From JBBIQS01 sp037442205 (GTDB lineage Bacteria; Myxococcota; Myxococcia; Myxococcales; UBA5297), in assembly GCA_037442205.1 (NCBI GenBank), contig JBBIQS010000035.1, positions 1-64,000 of the forward strand: a stretch of DNA of 64,000 nt, given 5' to 3'. Positions within the stretch are counted from its first letter, which is position 1. Each line of letters begins with the position of its first letter. A model generated the notes under the pieces. That model was not told where the DNA came from and made no database searches. It saw nothing but the letters and a program-made list of their open reading frames with translations. This document shows positions 43,330 through 52,528 of the stretch, piece after piece. Both the position numbers and the translations under genes were made by a program.

Positions 43330-45909
43330 TTACCCGGCCTTGCGCGCGCCCTTGGCCACCGGCTTGCCGGCGACCTTGAGCTGGTAGGCGGGCAGCTCGT
43401 CGAATTGCAGGTAGCGGTAGACCTTGGACTTGTTCGGCTCGACCTTCTCCGACAGCGCCTTGAAGTACTCGTCCTTGGTCGGCAGCTTGCCCAGGTTGGC
43501 CACCACCGCCCCCAGCTCCGCCGAGCCGAGGTACACCTGGGCCTTGTTGCCCATCCGGTCGTCGAAGTTGCGGGTCGAGGTCGAGTACACCGTCACCCCG
43601 TCCGGCACCCGGGCCTGGTTGCCCATGCACAGCGAGCAGCCGGCCATCTCGATGCGCGCCCCGATCGCCGAGAAGGTCGAGAAGTAGCCCTCCTCGCGCA
43701 GCTGCACCTGATCCATCCGCGTCGGCGGGCAGATCCAGGTGCGGACGTTGGGGTTGTACTTCTGCCCCTTCCACAGCTCGCCGGCGGCGCGGAAGTGGCC
43801 GATGTTGGTCATGCAGCTGCCCAGGAACACGTCGTGCACCGGGGCCCCGGCCACCTCGGACAGCACCTTCACGTCGTCCGGGTCGTTGGGGCAGGCCAGG
43901 ATCGGCTCGGTCACCTGCGCCAGGTCGATCTCGATCACCGCCGCGTACTCGGCGTTCTTGTCGGCCTCGAGCATCTCCGGCTTCTTCAGCCACTTCTCCA
44001 CCGCCGCGATGCGGCTCTGCAGGGTGGCCGGGTCGCCGTAGCCCTCGGCGATCATCTTCTTCATCAGCGCCGCGTTGCTGCGCAGGTAGGCGCCGACGCT
44101 CTCCTTGGACAGCTGCACGCAGGCGGCGGCGGCGCTGCGCTCGGCGGCGGCGTCGGTCAGCTCGAAGGCCTGCTCCACCGTCAGGTCGGGCAGCCCCTCC
44201 ATCTCCAGGATCCGGCCGTTGAAGACGTTCTTCTTGCCCTTCTTCGGCACCGTCAACAGGCCCTGGCGGATGGCCCACAGCGGGATGGCGTTGACCACGT
44301 CGCGCAGGGTGATGCCCGGGTTGAGCTTGCCCTTGAAGCGCACCAGCACGCTCTCCGGCATGTCCAGCGGCATGAAGCCCATCGCCCCAGCGAAGGCCAC
44401 CAGGCCCGAGCCGGCGGGGAAGCTGATGCCGATCGGGAAGCGGGTGTGGCTGTCGCCGCCGGTGCCCACCGTGTCCGGCAGCAGCAGGCGGTTGAGCCAG
44501 CTGTGGATCACCCCGTCGCCCGGCCGCAGCGCCACGCCGCCGCGGGCCTGGACGAAGTTCGGCAGGTTCTTCTGCATCTTCACGTCCGCCGGCTTGGGAT
44601 AGGCGGCGGTGTGGCAGAAGCTCTGCATGAACATCGGCGCCGAGAACTTGAGGCACGCCAGCTCGGTCAGCTCGTCGGCGGTCATCGGGCCGGTGGTGTC
44701 CTGGCTGCCGACGGTGGTCATCTTCGGCTCCACCGCCCAGCCCGGCAGCACGCCGGAAAGACCACAGGCCTTGCCGACCATCTTCTGGCCCAGCGAGAAG
44801 CCCTGGCCCTTCTTCGGCTCGGCGTTCTTGACGCGCACGAACCGGTCGCTGACAGGCAGCTTGAGCGCCTTGCGGGCCTTGTCGGTCACCGAGCGCCCGA
44901 TGATCAGCGGGATGCGCCCGCCGGCCTGGTACTCGTTGGCCAGGGTGTTGGGCTCAAGCTTGAAGGTGGAGAGCACCTCGCCCGCCTCGCTGCGCACCTC
45001 GCCCTTCTTGGTGTCGATCACCACCACGTCGCCGGTCTTGAGCTTGCTGACGTCGGTCTTGATCGGCAGCGCGCCCGAGTCCTGGGCGGTGTTGAAGAAG
45101 ATCGGGGCGATGACTCCGCCGAGGATCAGCCCGCCGCGGCGCTTGTTGGGGACGTAGGGGATGTCCTCGCCGATGGCCCACAGCACCGAGTTGCAGGCGC
45201 TCTTGCGGCTGGAGCCGGTGCCGACCACGTCGCCGACGAAGGCCACCTGGAAGCCCTGGGCGCGGAAGTTGGCGATGACCTTCAGCCCGCCCGGGAAGCG
45301 GGTCTTGCCCATGGCCAGCGCGTGCAACGGGATGTCGGGGCGGGTGGAGGCGTCGCCGGCCGGCGAGAAGTCGTCGGTGTTGATCTCGCCGTCGACCTTG
45401 AAGACCTTGACCTTGACCGTCTCCGGGACGCCCGGGCGGCCGGTGAACCACTCGGCGTCGGCCCAGCTCTTCAAGACCTTCTTGGCGGCCGGGTTCTTCT
45501 TGGCCAGCGCCGCCACCTCGTCGAACGAGTCGTAGACGTAGGTCAGCGAGCCCAGGGCCTTGGCGGCGTCCTCGGCCAGCTCCTTCTTGCCCAGCGCCCA
45601 GATCAGCGGAGCGACGTTGTAGCCGCCGCCCATGGTCCCGAGCATGAAGACCGCGTCCTTCTTGCTGATCAGCTTGGTCTTCTTCTTGCCCTGCAGGATC
45701 TCGAAGAGGTAGCCGGCCTTGACCTCGGCGGCGGGGTCGACGCCCGGGCTGACCCGATCGCGCAGCAGCGACAGCAGCAGCTCCTCGCGACCCTTGGGCG
45801 GCTTCTCCAGCAGCTGGCAGACGTCGGCGGCCTGGGCGGCGTCGAGCGGCTTGGGCGGGATCCCCTGGGCCTGGCGCTCCTCCACGTGCTTGAGATAGGC
45901 GTCGATCAC
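43330..45909 (-). CDS. acnB: Aconitate hydratase B
   Basis: 859 residues, the normal AcnB length. It converts citrate to isocitrate in the TCA cycle through a [4Fe-4S] cluster. The N-terminal HEAT-like domain (MIDAYLKHVEERQAQGIPPKPLD) is specific to the B type. The cluster cysteines fall in FLGSCMTNIGHF and SLCMGNQARV. The order (domain 4 moved to the N-terminal part, with GDVVGTGSSRKSACNSVLW) is also B-type. It is transcribed alone, with 401 bp of non-coding DNA upstream. Confidence 0.97.
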   Translation of the reverse strand: MIDAYLKHVEERQAQGIPPKPLDAAQAADVCQLLEKPPKGREELLLSLLRDRVSPGVDPAAEVKAGYLFEILQGKKKTKLISKKDAVFMLGTMGGGYNVAPLIWALGKKELAEDAAKALGSLTYVYDSFDEVAALAKKNPAAKKVLKSWADAEWFTGRPGVPETVKVKVFKVDGEINTDDFSPAGDASTRPDIPLHALAMGKTRFPGGLKVIANFRAQGFQVAFVGDVVGTGSSRKSACNSVLWAIGEDIPYVPNKRRGGLILGGVIAPIFFNTAQDSGALPIKTDVSKLKTGDVVVIDTKKGEVRSEAGEVLSTFKLEPNTLANEYQAGGRIPLIIGRSVTDKARKALKLPVSDRFVRVKNAEPKKGQGFSLGQKMVGKACGLSGVLPGWAVEPKMTTVGSQDTTGPMTADELTELACLKFSAPMFMQSFCHTAAYPKPADVKMQKNLPNFVQARGGVALRPGDGVIHSWLNRLLLPDTVGTGGDSHTRFPIGISFPAGSGLVAFAGAMGFMPLDMPESVLVRFKGKLNPGITLRDVVNAIPLWAIRQGLLTVPKKGKKNVFNGRILEMEGLPDLTVEQAFELTDAAAERSAAAACVQLSKESVGAYLRSNAALMKKMIAEGYGDPATLQSRIAAVEKWLKKPEMLEADKNAEYAAVIEIDLAQVTEPILACPNDPDDVKVLSEVAGAPVHDVFLGSCMTNIGHFRAAGELWKGQKYNPNVRTWICPPTRMDQVQLREEGYFSTFSAIGARIEMAGCSLCMGNQARVPDGVTVYSTSTRNFDDRMGNKAQVYLGSAELGAVVANLGKLPTKDEYFKALSEKVEPNKSKVYRYLQFDELPAYQLKVAGKPVAKGARKAG

Positions 45910-46310
45910 GATGTCCTCCTTGCGGACTTGTTGGCGGCGGGGCAGTTCAGGTCCTCAGGCCCAATCCGCTCCTGAAAAAGCCGCCACGGTATACACCTGC
46001 CGCTCCAGCCTTGTCAGCCGCGCGCGCCGGGCCCGGCGGCCTCCCCTCCCGCTCCGGGCGGGGACCGGAGCCAGCTTAAGAAAACAAATCGGGGCGACAA
46101 TTTTCTCTTCTGCCATCCGGCGATCCGACGGTATCCTCGCCCTGCGAGGGGGCAGCCCTCAGGCTGCCGGGCCAGCCGCGTGACACACTGCGGCACGAAC
46201 AACCCCCATACGGGTATCCGCGGGTGTGGCCGGTTTCCCCCTTTGCTGGTCCAACCAATTACCGGGGCTTGCCGGAGGCCCCGGGCTCTGCCCTCGCGAA
46301 AGGAGAAGCG
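45910..46310. promoter_or_regulatory. 401-bp divergent region with leader hairpins
   Basis: This region lies between acnB (minus) and the first Cys-rich lipoprotein (plus). An AT-richer stretch at about 46075-46110 (AAGAAAACAAAT, AATTTTCTC) is a likely promoter area. In the plus-strand leader there are hairpins at 46151-46168 (7-bp stem) and 46262-46284 (7-bp stem), just before the AGGAGAAG ribosome site. I compared it with c-di-GMP riboswitch cores from memory and saw no match. Confidence 0.4.
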
Positions 46311-47372
46311 ATGTTTTTACCCTCTCGTCTGCTGGCTGCAAGCGCAGTAGCCCTCAGTCTGGCGTTGTCCTGGGGCTGCAGCAACGAAGCCCCGGTCGGC
46401 AATGGCCCCGATGCCGGCTCCAGCCCGGTGAACCCCGGTTCCCAATGTCTGGCCCCCAAGACCGAGTGCAACGGGGTCTGTACCGACGTCACCGCCGACA
46501 AGAACCACTGCGGCACCTGCCAGACCAAGTGCACCGGCAACGGCGGCTTCCCGGCCACCTGCTACCAGTCCTCTTGCGTCTCGAGCTGCCCGGCGGGGAC
46601 CACCCCCTGCAACGGCACCTGCGTCGACCTGCTCAACGACCCCAACAGCTGCGGCAGCTGCGGCAACAGCTGCGGAGCCAACGGCAGCTGCATCAACGGC
46701 ACCTGCAGCTGCGGGCTGGGCGCCGACAAGTGCAACACCAACAGCTGCTTCGATCTGATGACCAGCACCAGGCACTGCGGCAACTGCGCCACCAGCTGCA
46801 ACAACGGGGCGACCTGCCAGCAGGGCCAGTGCGGCTGCCCGGCGGGCTCGGCGAGCTGCAACGGGTCCTGCGCCTTCATCTCCGCCGACCCCAACCGCTG
46901 CGGCCCCGGCTGCGGCGCCACCCAGCAGTGCGCCGACGCCCAAGCCTGCGTCAGCGGCTCCTGCGTCTGCCGCTCGGGGCTGACCGCCTGTGCCACCGGC
47001 TGCGTCGACACCCTCTCCGACCCGAACAACTGCGGCGGCTGCGCCGGCGGCGCGGGTCAGGTCTGCGGGGTGGGCCAGATGTGCGTCAACGGCTCCTGCA
47101 CCACCGGCGGCTCCAACCTGTGCACCGCGCCGCTGTCGGCTTGCGGCCGCAGCTGCGTCAACCTCAACACCAGCCCGCTCCACTGCGGCGACTGCGCCAA
47201 CCAGTGCGGGCGGGACGAGGTCTGCGTCAAGCCGTCCAACGCCGGCAAGGCCGCCTGCCGTCAATTCAACGCCGTGGCCGACTGCGCCCAGTGCGCCACC
47301 GACCAGGCGTGCTGCCCGGCCGCCACTCCGGGGATGCTGATGTGCGTCGAGGGCGCGACCTGTCCCCAGTAG
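46311..47372 (+). CDS. Cys-rich repeat lipoprotein 1
   Basis: 353 residues from the ATG at 46311 (site AGGAGAAGCG). A lipoprotein signal ends at LSWGC, then a short DAGSS linker. The mature protein is made of Cys-rich repeats of about 35-45 residues, such as CNGTCVDLLNDPNSCGSCGNSCGANGSC, of a type common in myxobacterial surface proteins. There are dozens of cysteines, which probably form disulfides outside the cell. It is a tandem paralog of the next gene, which shares the order NHCGTCQTKC / NHCGNCQTAC and the C-terminal CQFNAV-CxQC-QACCPA pattern. Its function is unknown; adhesion or matrix roles are guesses. Confidence 0.8.
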   Translation: MFLPSRLLAASAVALSLALSWGCSNEAPVGNGPDAGSSPVNPGSQCLAPKTECNGVCTDVTADKNHCGTCQTKCTGNGGFPATCYQSSCVSSCPAGTTPCNGTCVDLLNDPNSCGSCGNSCGANGSCINGTCSCGLGADKCNTNSCFDLMTSTRHCGNCATSCNNGATCQQGQCGCPAGSASCNGSCAFISADPNRCGPGCGATQQCADAQACVSGSCVCRSGLTACATGCVDTLSDPNNCGGCAGGAGQVCGVGQMCVNGSCTTGGSNLCTAPLSACGRSCVNLNTSPLHCGDCANQCGRDEVCVKPSNAGKAACRQFNAVADCAQCATDQACCPAATPGMLMCVEGATCPQ

Positions 47373-47407
47373 TTTCACCCCCAACCGAAACCCAGGGAGA
47401 AGAGACC

Positions 47408-48553
47408 ATGGAACGACGAACCGCGAAGTTGCTGGGCTTCACCGCCGCGGCCCTGCTGTTGGGGGTCCTGCCGCTCTCCTGCAGCGAGAACGCCGCCGTC
47501 GGCGGCGACCAGGCTGACACCGGCGTGGCCGCCGACCTCGACGCCGGCAGCGGCGGCGGAACTGACGGCGGCACCACGGCCGGCACCGACGCCGGCGGCA
47601 CCGGGGTGGACGCCGGCGGCTGTCAGCTGCCGATGCTCGACTGCGCCGGCAACTGCATCGACCCGCGCAGCAACCGCAACCACTGCGGCAACTGCCAGAC
47701 CGCCTGTCAGGGCACCGGCGGCTTCCCGGGGACCTGCTACCAGTCGACCTGCGTCAGCGCCTGCCCGGCGACAATGAACAGCTGCAACGGCACCTGCGTG
47801 GATTTCCTGGCCGACCCGCTCAACTGCGGCGGCTGCGGCAACAACTGCGGCGGCGGCAGCTGCGTCAACGGGACCTGCACCTGCCTGTCGGGCTTCGACA
47901 AGTGCGGCGGCACCACCTGCGTCGACCTGCAGACCAGCCGCAACCACTGCGGCACCTGCCAGACCAGCTGCCAGGGCGGCGCCATCTGCACCGCCGGCAC
48001 CTGCGGCTGCCCGAGCGGCTCGGTGGACTGCAACGGCACCTGCACCTTCCTGGCGGCCGATCCGCGCCACTGCGGCCTGACCTGCGGCGCCCAGGCCCAG
48101 TGCACCGCCGATCAGTCGTGCATCAACGGCGGCTGCGCCTGCCGGGTGGGGCTGACCACCTGCACCGGCGGCAGCTGTGTCGACACCCTGACCGACAACA
48201 ACAACTGCGGCGGCTGCGCCGGCGCCGGCGGCGCGGTGTGCACCGGCAACCAGGTCTGCGCCAACGGGACCTGCGTCACCCCTCCCAACGGCGCCGACTG
48301 CCCGGCGAACCTCGGGCTGAGCTTCTGCGACCCGGTGTGCACCAACCTGAACTCGGATCCGTTCAACTGCGGCCAGTGCGGCAACACCTGCCGCTCCAGC
48401 GAGGTCTGCGCGAAGCCCGCGCAGGGCCGCGCCGACTGCCGCGCCGCACGGGTGGCCTCGGATTGCAGCCAGTGCCAGGCGGGCAACTCCTGCTGCCCGG
48501 CGCCGACCGCCGGCTACAAGCTGTGCGTCGACGGCCCGAGCTGCCCGCTCTAG
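47408..48553 (+). CDS. Cys-rich repeat lipoprotein 2
   Basis: 381 residues from the ATG at 47408 (AGGGAGAAGA upstream), 35 bp after its paralog. A lipoprotein signal ends at LPLSC, followed by a longer Asp/Gly/Thr-rich linker (DAGSGGGTDGGTTAG) and Cys-rich repeats such as CNGTCVDFLADPLNCGGCGNNC. It ends CCPAPTAGYKLCVDGPSCPL. The two genes form one transcript closed by a strong terminator. The start was placed here because the in-frame upstream codons are a shadow of gene 1. Confidence 0.8.
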   Translation: MERRTAKLLGFTAAALLLGVLPLSCSENAAVGGDQADTGVAADLDAGSGGGTDGGTTAGTDAGGTGVDAGGCQLPMLDCAGNCIDPRSNRNHCGNCQTACQGTGGFPGTCYQSTCVSACPATMNSCNGTCVDFLADPLNCGGCGNNCGGGSCVNGTCTCLSGFDKCGGTTCVDLQTSRNHCGTCQTSCQGGAICTAGTCGCPSGSVDCNGTCTFLAADPRHCGLTCGAQAQCTADQSCINGGCACRVGLTTCTGGSCVDTLTDNNNCGGCAGAGGAVCTGNQVCANGTCVTPPNGADCPANLGLSFCDPVCTNLNSDPFNCGQCGNTCRSSEVCAKPAQGRADCRAARVASDCSQCQAGNSCCPAPTAGYKLCVDGPSCPL

Positions 48554-48576
48554 CCTGAGCAGTCACCGCTGAAGAA

Positions 48577-48618
48577 ACTTCGGGCGCCGGCCAGTCGGTC
48601 GGCGCCCGAAGTGTTTTT
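48577..48618 (+). terminator. Rho-independent terminator of the Cys-rich lipoprotein pair
   Basis: A perfect 13-bp stem (48577-48589 with 48600-48612), a 10-nt loop and a T5 run at 48614-48618. It faces the convergent barrel gene and gives a clean end to the plus-strand operon. Confidence 0.93.
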
Positions 48619-48643
48619 GGGACCCCGGATCGGCACCGGTCCG

Positions 48644-49297
48644 TCAGTCGTTCATCGGGTCGATCTTGAAGCCCAAGAAGACGGCGCCAGTGAAGAAGGT
48701 GCCGCCCGAGCCTTCGGGGAGCGAGTACATGGCGCCCGGCAGATTGCGGCGGTCGTAGTCCTCGTAGAAGGCGTTGAAGAGCAGGTTGTGCATGGTGAAG
48801 TCGGCGCCGACGATCATCAGCTTGCCCAGCTTGTACTCGCCGCGCAGGCCCCACAGGAAGGCCCCGCCGTCCATGCCCTTCACCTGGCCGACGATCCCGT
48901 AGCCGTAGCCGGCGAAGAGCTCGACGTCCCACTTGCGCTCGGGGAACCAGATCTGGGCCGGGTGGAAGGACAGGGTGCCGCCGCCGAAGCCGCCCCCGCC
49001 GCGGTCGACGGTGGTCAGGTTCCAGCCGGTGCCGCCGATGAAGCCCTCCAGCGAGGCCCAGCCGAGGATGTCGTAGCCCAGCCGCAGCCGGGCCTCCTGC
49101 GCGGTCTGCACGTTGTCGACCATGGCCGAAGCGGCATAGGAGCCGTACCCGAGCGGCAGCTGGCGGGCGATCCGATCCTTGTCGAACGACCAGGAGCCGG
49201 CGCCGTACTCCAAGGCGAAGGTCACCCCGCCGGCGGCCAGGGCCGGGGCGGAAGTGAGGAGAAGGGCGAGGGGAATGAGGATCTTGGGCAGCTTCAT
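48644..49297 (-). CDS. Outer membrane beta-barrel protein
   Basis: 217 residues with a signal peptide (ending ALAA). Alternating aromatic/polar strands and Gly-rich turns (FGGGTLSFHPAQIWF, ELFAGYGYGIVG, FFTGAVFLGFKI) indicate an eight-stranded-type barrel of the OmpW/OmpA size class. It is 25 bp downstream of the choice-of-anchor-D lipoprotein on the same strand, so they are probably co-transcribed. The ligand is unknown. Confidence 0.72.
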   Translation of the reverse strand: MKLPKILIPLALLLTSAPALAAGGVTFALEYGAGSWSFDKDRIARQLPLGYGSYAASAMVDNVQTAQEARLRLGYDILGWASLEGFIGGTGWNLTTVDRGGGGFGGGTLSFHPAQIWFPERKWDVELFAGYGYGIVGQVKGMDGGAFLWGLRGEYKLGKLMIVGADFTMHNLLFNAFYEDYDRRNLPGAMYSLPEGSGGTFFTGAVFLGFKIDPMND

Positions 49298-49322
49298 CGC
49301 AGGCTCCGCGGGTTTCGTTGTC

Positions 49323-50510
49323 TCAGTTGTTGTTGACGGTGATCTTCAGAGTGGCGTTGACGACCTCGCCCGCGCAGACGGTCGAGCTGGGCTTGGCTCC
49401 GACATACCACCATTGGCTGTAGGAGCCGCTGATCGGGCCGCTGCTGGAGACCTTGGCCAGGCCCGACTTTCCGTCGCTGGCGCCCTCGAGGCCGGGCGCC
49501 ATCCCCAGGCCCTTCTTGAGCGAGTCCTGGTAGTAGAGCTCCACGCGCACGGAGGGCGGGGCGCCGCAGCCGCTGCCGGACCAGTTGAGGCAGGTGATCT
49601 GGGCGGTGGCGGAGGTGTTCGAGCCACTCCTGGGAATGGCGATCTCGAACCAGTCTTCGTCGCCGGCAGGCAGGGTGATGTCGTAGCTATAGGACGTGCT
49701 GCTCGAGGCAGGAGAGGAAACCTTGGGGTTGGCCGCGTCGAGAGAGTTGTTGGGCTCGAAGGCATCGGCGGCGGTGGTCGGGGCGCGGCTGCAGGCGAAG
49801 GGGTCGGCGGAGCCGGGGTTGGGGATGAGGCGGACCGACCTGGGCCCGGTCGGATCGTCGCTGCCGATCTCCAGCACGCCCTCGGCGGTCCTGGGGCTCT
49901 TGACGTAGTTGATGGTGACCGGCAGCTGCTGGTGCGGCTTGAGCTGCAGCGGTAGCGCGGGTGTCTCCACGGTGAAGTCGCCGTTGCCGGAGATGGCCAG
50001 GCTCGTCAGCTGGAGGCTGGCCAGCCCGTCGTTGCTGAGTGTCACCGCCGCGGTCGACAGCCCGCCGGTCTTGAAATCGACTGGATCGGGAGAGGCCGCC
50101 AGCTTCGGGGCGATCGGCCCGCCGAGCAGGGCCACTTCGATCTTGGGGTTCTCGGGATCGTCGCTCTCCAGGACGAGCGTGCCGCTGTCGCTGCCAGCGC
50201 CCTGCGGGTGGAAGTACACGGACAGGTCCCGCGAGTCGCCGACGGCGAGCTCCGCCGGCAGCGTCCCGACCTCGAAATCGGCGCTCGAGTCGGGAGCGAG
50301 GCGTGCGGTCAGGTGCAGCGGCGCCAGACCCTTGTTTTGCAGCTGCAGCACCAGCGCATTGGTGGTCAGCTCCTCGACCGGCCCGAAGTCCAAGCTCCGT
50401 GACGAGAGCTCCAGCGACGGCGCAGTGGCCCGCAGCCCGCCGGAGTTGCCGCACGACCACGCGGTGCCGACGAGCAGGCAGAGCACCACCCGCGGAAGAT
50501 TCCTGGTCAT
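49323..50510 (-). CDS. Choice-of-anchor-D (ASH-like) lipoprotein with C-terminal PPC-like domain
   Basis: 395 residues. A lipoprotein signal ends at AWSC. Two Ig-like ASH/choice-of-anchor-D domains follow (LDFGPVEELTTNALVLQLQNKGLAPLHL with VYFHPQGAGSDSGTLVLESDDPENP, and DPVDFKTGGLSTAAVTLSNDGLASLQL). From about residue 260, DAFEPNNSLDAANP and DEDWFEIAIP look like a pre-peptidase C-terminal domain. It is probably a surface-exposed binding protein. A strong GGAGAG site precedes the ATG at 50510. Confidence 0.82.
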   Translation of the reverse strand: MTRNLPRVVLCLLVGTAWSCGNSGGLRATAPSLELSSRSLDFGPVEELTTNALVLQLQNKGLAPLHLTARLAPDSSADFEVGTLPAELAVGDSRDLSVYFHPQGAGSDSGTLVLESDDPENPKIEVALLGGPIAPKLAASPDPVDFKTGGLSTAAVTLSNDGLASLQLTSLAISGNGDFTVETPALPLQLKPHQQLPVTINYVKSPRTAEGVLEIGSDDPTGPRSVRLIPNPGSADPFACSRAPTTAADAFEPNNSLDAANPKVSSPASSSTSYSYDITLPAGDEDWFEIAIPRSGSNTSATAQITCLNWSGSGCGAPPSVRVELYYQDSLKKGLGMAPGLEGASDGKSGLAKVSSSGPISGSYSQWWYVGAKPSSTVCAGEVVNATLKITVNNN

Positions 50511-50588
50511 CTTCTCTCCTTGCGACCGCGGTCCTCAGACTCAGGAAGCGGCTTGTATCATGGGGGCCGGCCGCGAGGGGATCGGGGC

Positions 50589-51383
50589 TCAGTCCTCGTC
50601 GGCCAGCTCGTGGAGGAACTCGTCCCGGGTAATCAGTCCCTTCTTGGCCATGATCCGCAGCAGCGCCCAGAACTGTCGCTCGAGCTTCTCCAGCGCTGCG
50701 TCCGACGACTCGGGCTTCATCCCGAAGAGATACTGCATGTCGTCGTCGGCGGGGCTCGAGGCCCGTTGCTTGCGGCGCCGCTCCATCCTCTCCTTGATCA
50801 GGTCGGCCAGCGCGGTGCGCTCGGTGACCTCTTGCGCGTCGTCGGGAGAGAGCGTCGGCAGGTCCTCTGCGGCATCGCCGATGACCTGCTCCCCTCCTCC
50901 GGGCCGCACCACGGTCATCGTCCCGGGCTGGCTGTCGGACTGCTTCAGGTAGTGCCGGCGAATGGCGGCGCGAATCCCGGAGAGCGTGGCGATCACCGGG
51001 ACGACCTTCATCCCGGTGGTGAACTCCATCTCCTCGATCGCCGGCAGGTTGAGCGGATCGGCCATGGCCACCACCAGCCGCTTGCGGCCGGGAGCCTGAT
51101 CCTCGATCTCCAGCGGGAACAGGTCGTTGGCCTCGCAGAAGCGCGAGCGCAGCGTGTGCAGCGCGTCCCAGTTGAGCTGCTCCGGCGGCATCCTCACCGC
51201 CCGGAGCCCCAGCGCCTGCCCCAGCGCCTCGCACAGCTGCAGCTCGGTCATGAACCCCAGCGCCACCAGCGCCGTCCCCAGCCGATGGCCGGTCTGACGC
51301 TGATAGGCCAGCGCGTGCTCCAGCTGCTTGCGATCGATGATCTGCCGCTCGAGAAGCAGCTCGCCCAGGCGCTTGCGTGCCAT
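50589..51383 (-). CDS. Free-standing MshEN/GspE N-terminal-type protein, probable c-di-GMP receptor
   Basis: 264 residues from the ATG at 51383 (GGAGG site). Two copies of the MshEN motif are visible: RLGELL...QLEHALAYQ (residues 5-28) and, after five residues, RLGTALVALG...LCEALGQ (34-56). In MshE-type ATPases this pair binds cyclic di-GMP; the second copy here is one residue short. The remaining domain continues like T2SSE_N (ALHTLRSRFCEANDLFPL, VVAMADPLNLPAIEEMEF). The protein has no ATPase domain. The C-terminal third is helical and charged. It may be an adaptor for type IV pili or secretion controlled by c-di-GMP; no pilus gene is adjacent. Confidence 0.82.
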   Translation of the reverse strand: MARKRLGELLLERQIIDRKQLEHALAYQRQTGHRLGTALVALGFMTELQLCEALGQALGLRAVRMPPEQLNWDALHTLRSRFCEANDLFPLEIEDQAPGRKRLVVAMADPLNLPAIEEMEFTTGMKVVPVIATLSGIRAAIRRHYLKQSDSQPGTMTVVRPGGGEQVIGDAAEDLPTLSPDDAQEVTERTALADLIKERMERRRKQRASSPADDDMQYLFGMKPESSDAALEKLERQFWALLRIMAKKGLITRDEFLHELADED

Positions 51384-51532
51384 CGCGACCTCCGCTGCGG
51401 CCGGGGCTGCTCGCCCCAGGCCAGGAGAAGCCGCGCAGTGTAGCCCAGCCGCCCTTGGGGCTCCAAAAGCCGCCGACTTTTGGCCAGGGTGCGCGACGCG
51501 GGGTACCATCGGGCGCAGGAGCCGATGAGCGC

Positions 51533-52513
51533 ATGCTGCAGCGCAAGCCGACAGGAGTCGAACCGCTGGGGGCGCTGCTGGCCGCCGGCGCGTTGGCGGG
51601 CTGCGTGACCGTCGCCCCGGCTCCGGCGCCGGCCCAGCACTTCCTGCCCTATCAGCTGGCACCGCAGACCTCCTACCGCGAGGCGCGGCCCTTGCCCCCG
51701 CCTCCTCCGCCGCCCACCGCCGAGACCCTCCCCTCGAGCCGGATCAACGCCGCGCTGGTGCGCTTCGCCGTCTCCCAGCGCTCGACCCGCAACGCCCTCG
51801 CCAAGGGCGCGCTGATGCCGCCGTCGGTGCAGCGGGAGTGGACCGAGGTGCTGGCCGCGGTCGACACCTTCGTGCGCCTGCCCCCGGAGCAGGTGCTGGC
51901 GCTGGACGTGGTGCGGGCCCGAGTCGCTCTCGAGGCCGAGCTCGAGATGGATCTCGGCCACTGGTCGAAGGTCCCGCCGGTCCTGGTGAGCTCGGTGCGA
52001 GCGCGGGCGATGGGGCTCGATCACCGCCTGGTCCTGCTGCGGCGCCAGCAGCAACGGCAGTCGGCCCCGGCGCGGCTGGCGCAGCTGATCTGGCCGCTGT
52101 CCCCGGTGGTGGTGACCTCGCTCTTCGGGATTCGCACCGACCCTTTCGACGGCTCGGACAAGCCGCACATGGGCGTCGACTTGAAGGCGCGATCCGGGCA
52201 GCTGGTGCAGGCGGCTGGGCAGGGAGTGGTGACCAGGGCGGAGAAAGCCGGCGGCCACGGGCTGCACGTCGAGGTGCTGCACGACGACGGCTTGATCACC
52301 GGCTATAGCCACCTGTCGATGATCCTGGTGACCGTCGGGATGCGAGTGCCGGCCGGCGGAGCGCTCGGATTGGCGGGCAGCACCGGCCGCAGCACCGGCC
52401 CGCACCTTCACTTCGAGGTCTGGCGCAACGGCCGGGCGGTGGACCCGCTCTCCGAGCTGGTGGACCCGGCCTTCCAGGAGATCTCCGACGCCAACGTCGG
52501 CTCGGGCGAGTAG
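51533..52513 (+). CDS. M23-family (LytM) peptidase lipoprotein
   Basis: 326 residues from the ATG at 51533 (AGGAG upstream). A lipoprotein signal ends at LAGC, then a Pro-rich stretch. The C-terminal domain has the M23 metal ligands His212 and Asp216 in HMGVDLKA and HLH in GPHLHFEV (His291, His293), plus GHGLHVEV. All are present, so it may be an active peptidoglycan endopeptidase rather than an EnvC-like activator. It is divergent from the MshEN gene across 149 bp. Confidence 0.9.
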   Translation: MLQRKPTGVEPLGALLAAGALAGCVTVAPAPAPAQHFLPYQLAPQTSYREARPLPPPPPPPTAETLPSSRINAALVRFAVSQRSTRNALAKGALMPPSVQREWTEVLAAVDTFVRLPPEQVLALDVVRARVALEAELEMDLGHWSKVPPVLVSSVRARAMGLDHRLVLLRRQQQRQSAPARLAQLIWPLSPVVVTSLFGIRTDPFDGSDKPHMGVDLKARSGQLVQAAGQGVVTRAEKAGGHGLHVEVLHDDGLITGYSHLSMILVTVGMRVPAGGALGLAGSTGRSTGPHLHFEVWRNGRAVDPLSELVDPAFQEISDANVGSGE

Positions 52514-52528
52514 CGAACGGGCCGCCAA

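Noticed and set aside
43405..45975. 856-codon plus-strand frame opposite aconitase B
   Set aside because: It lies antisense to the complete acnB gene and has no recognisable motif beyond Leu/Val/His/Gln-rich sequence.
46151..46168. c-di-GMP riboswitch in the leader of the Cys-rich lipoproteins
   Set aside because: The conserved GEMM core and tetraloop-receptor sequences could not be found; only simple hairpins are present.
46226..47407. Single 775-codon frame joining the two Cys-rich lipoprotein regions
   Set aside because: The first half is a shadow of gene 1 in another frame. Gene 2 has its own ATG, ribosome site and lipoprotein signal at 47408.
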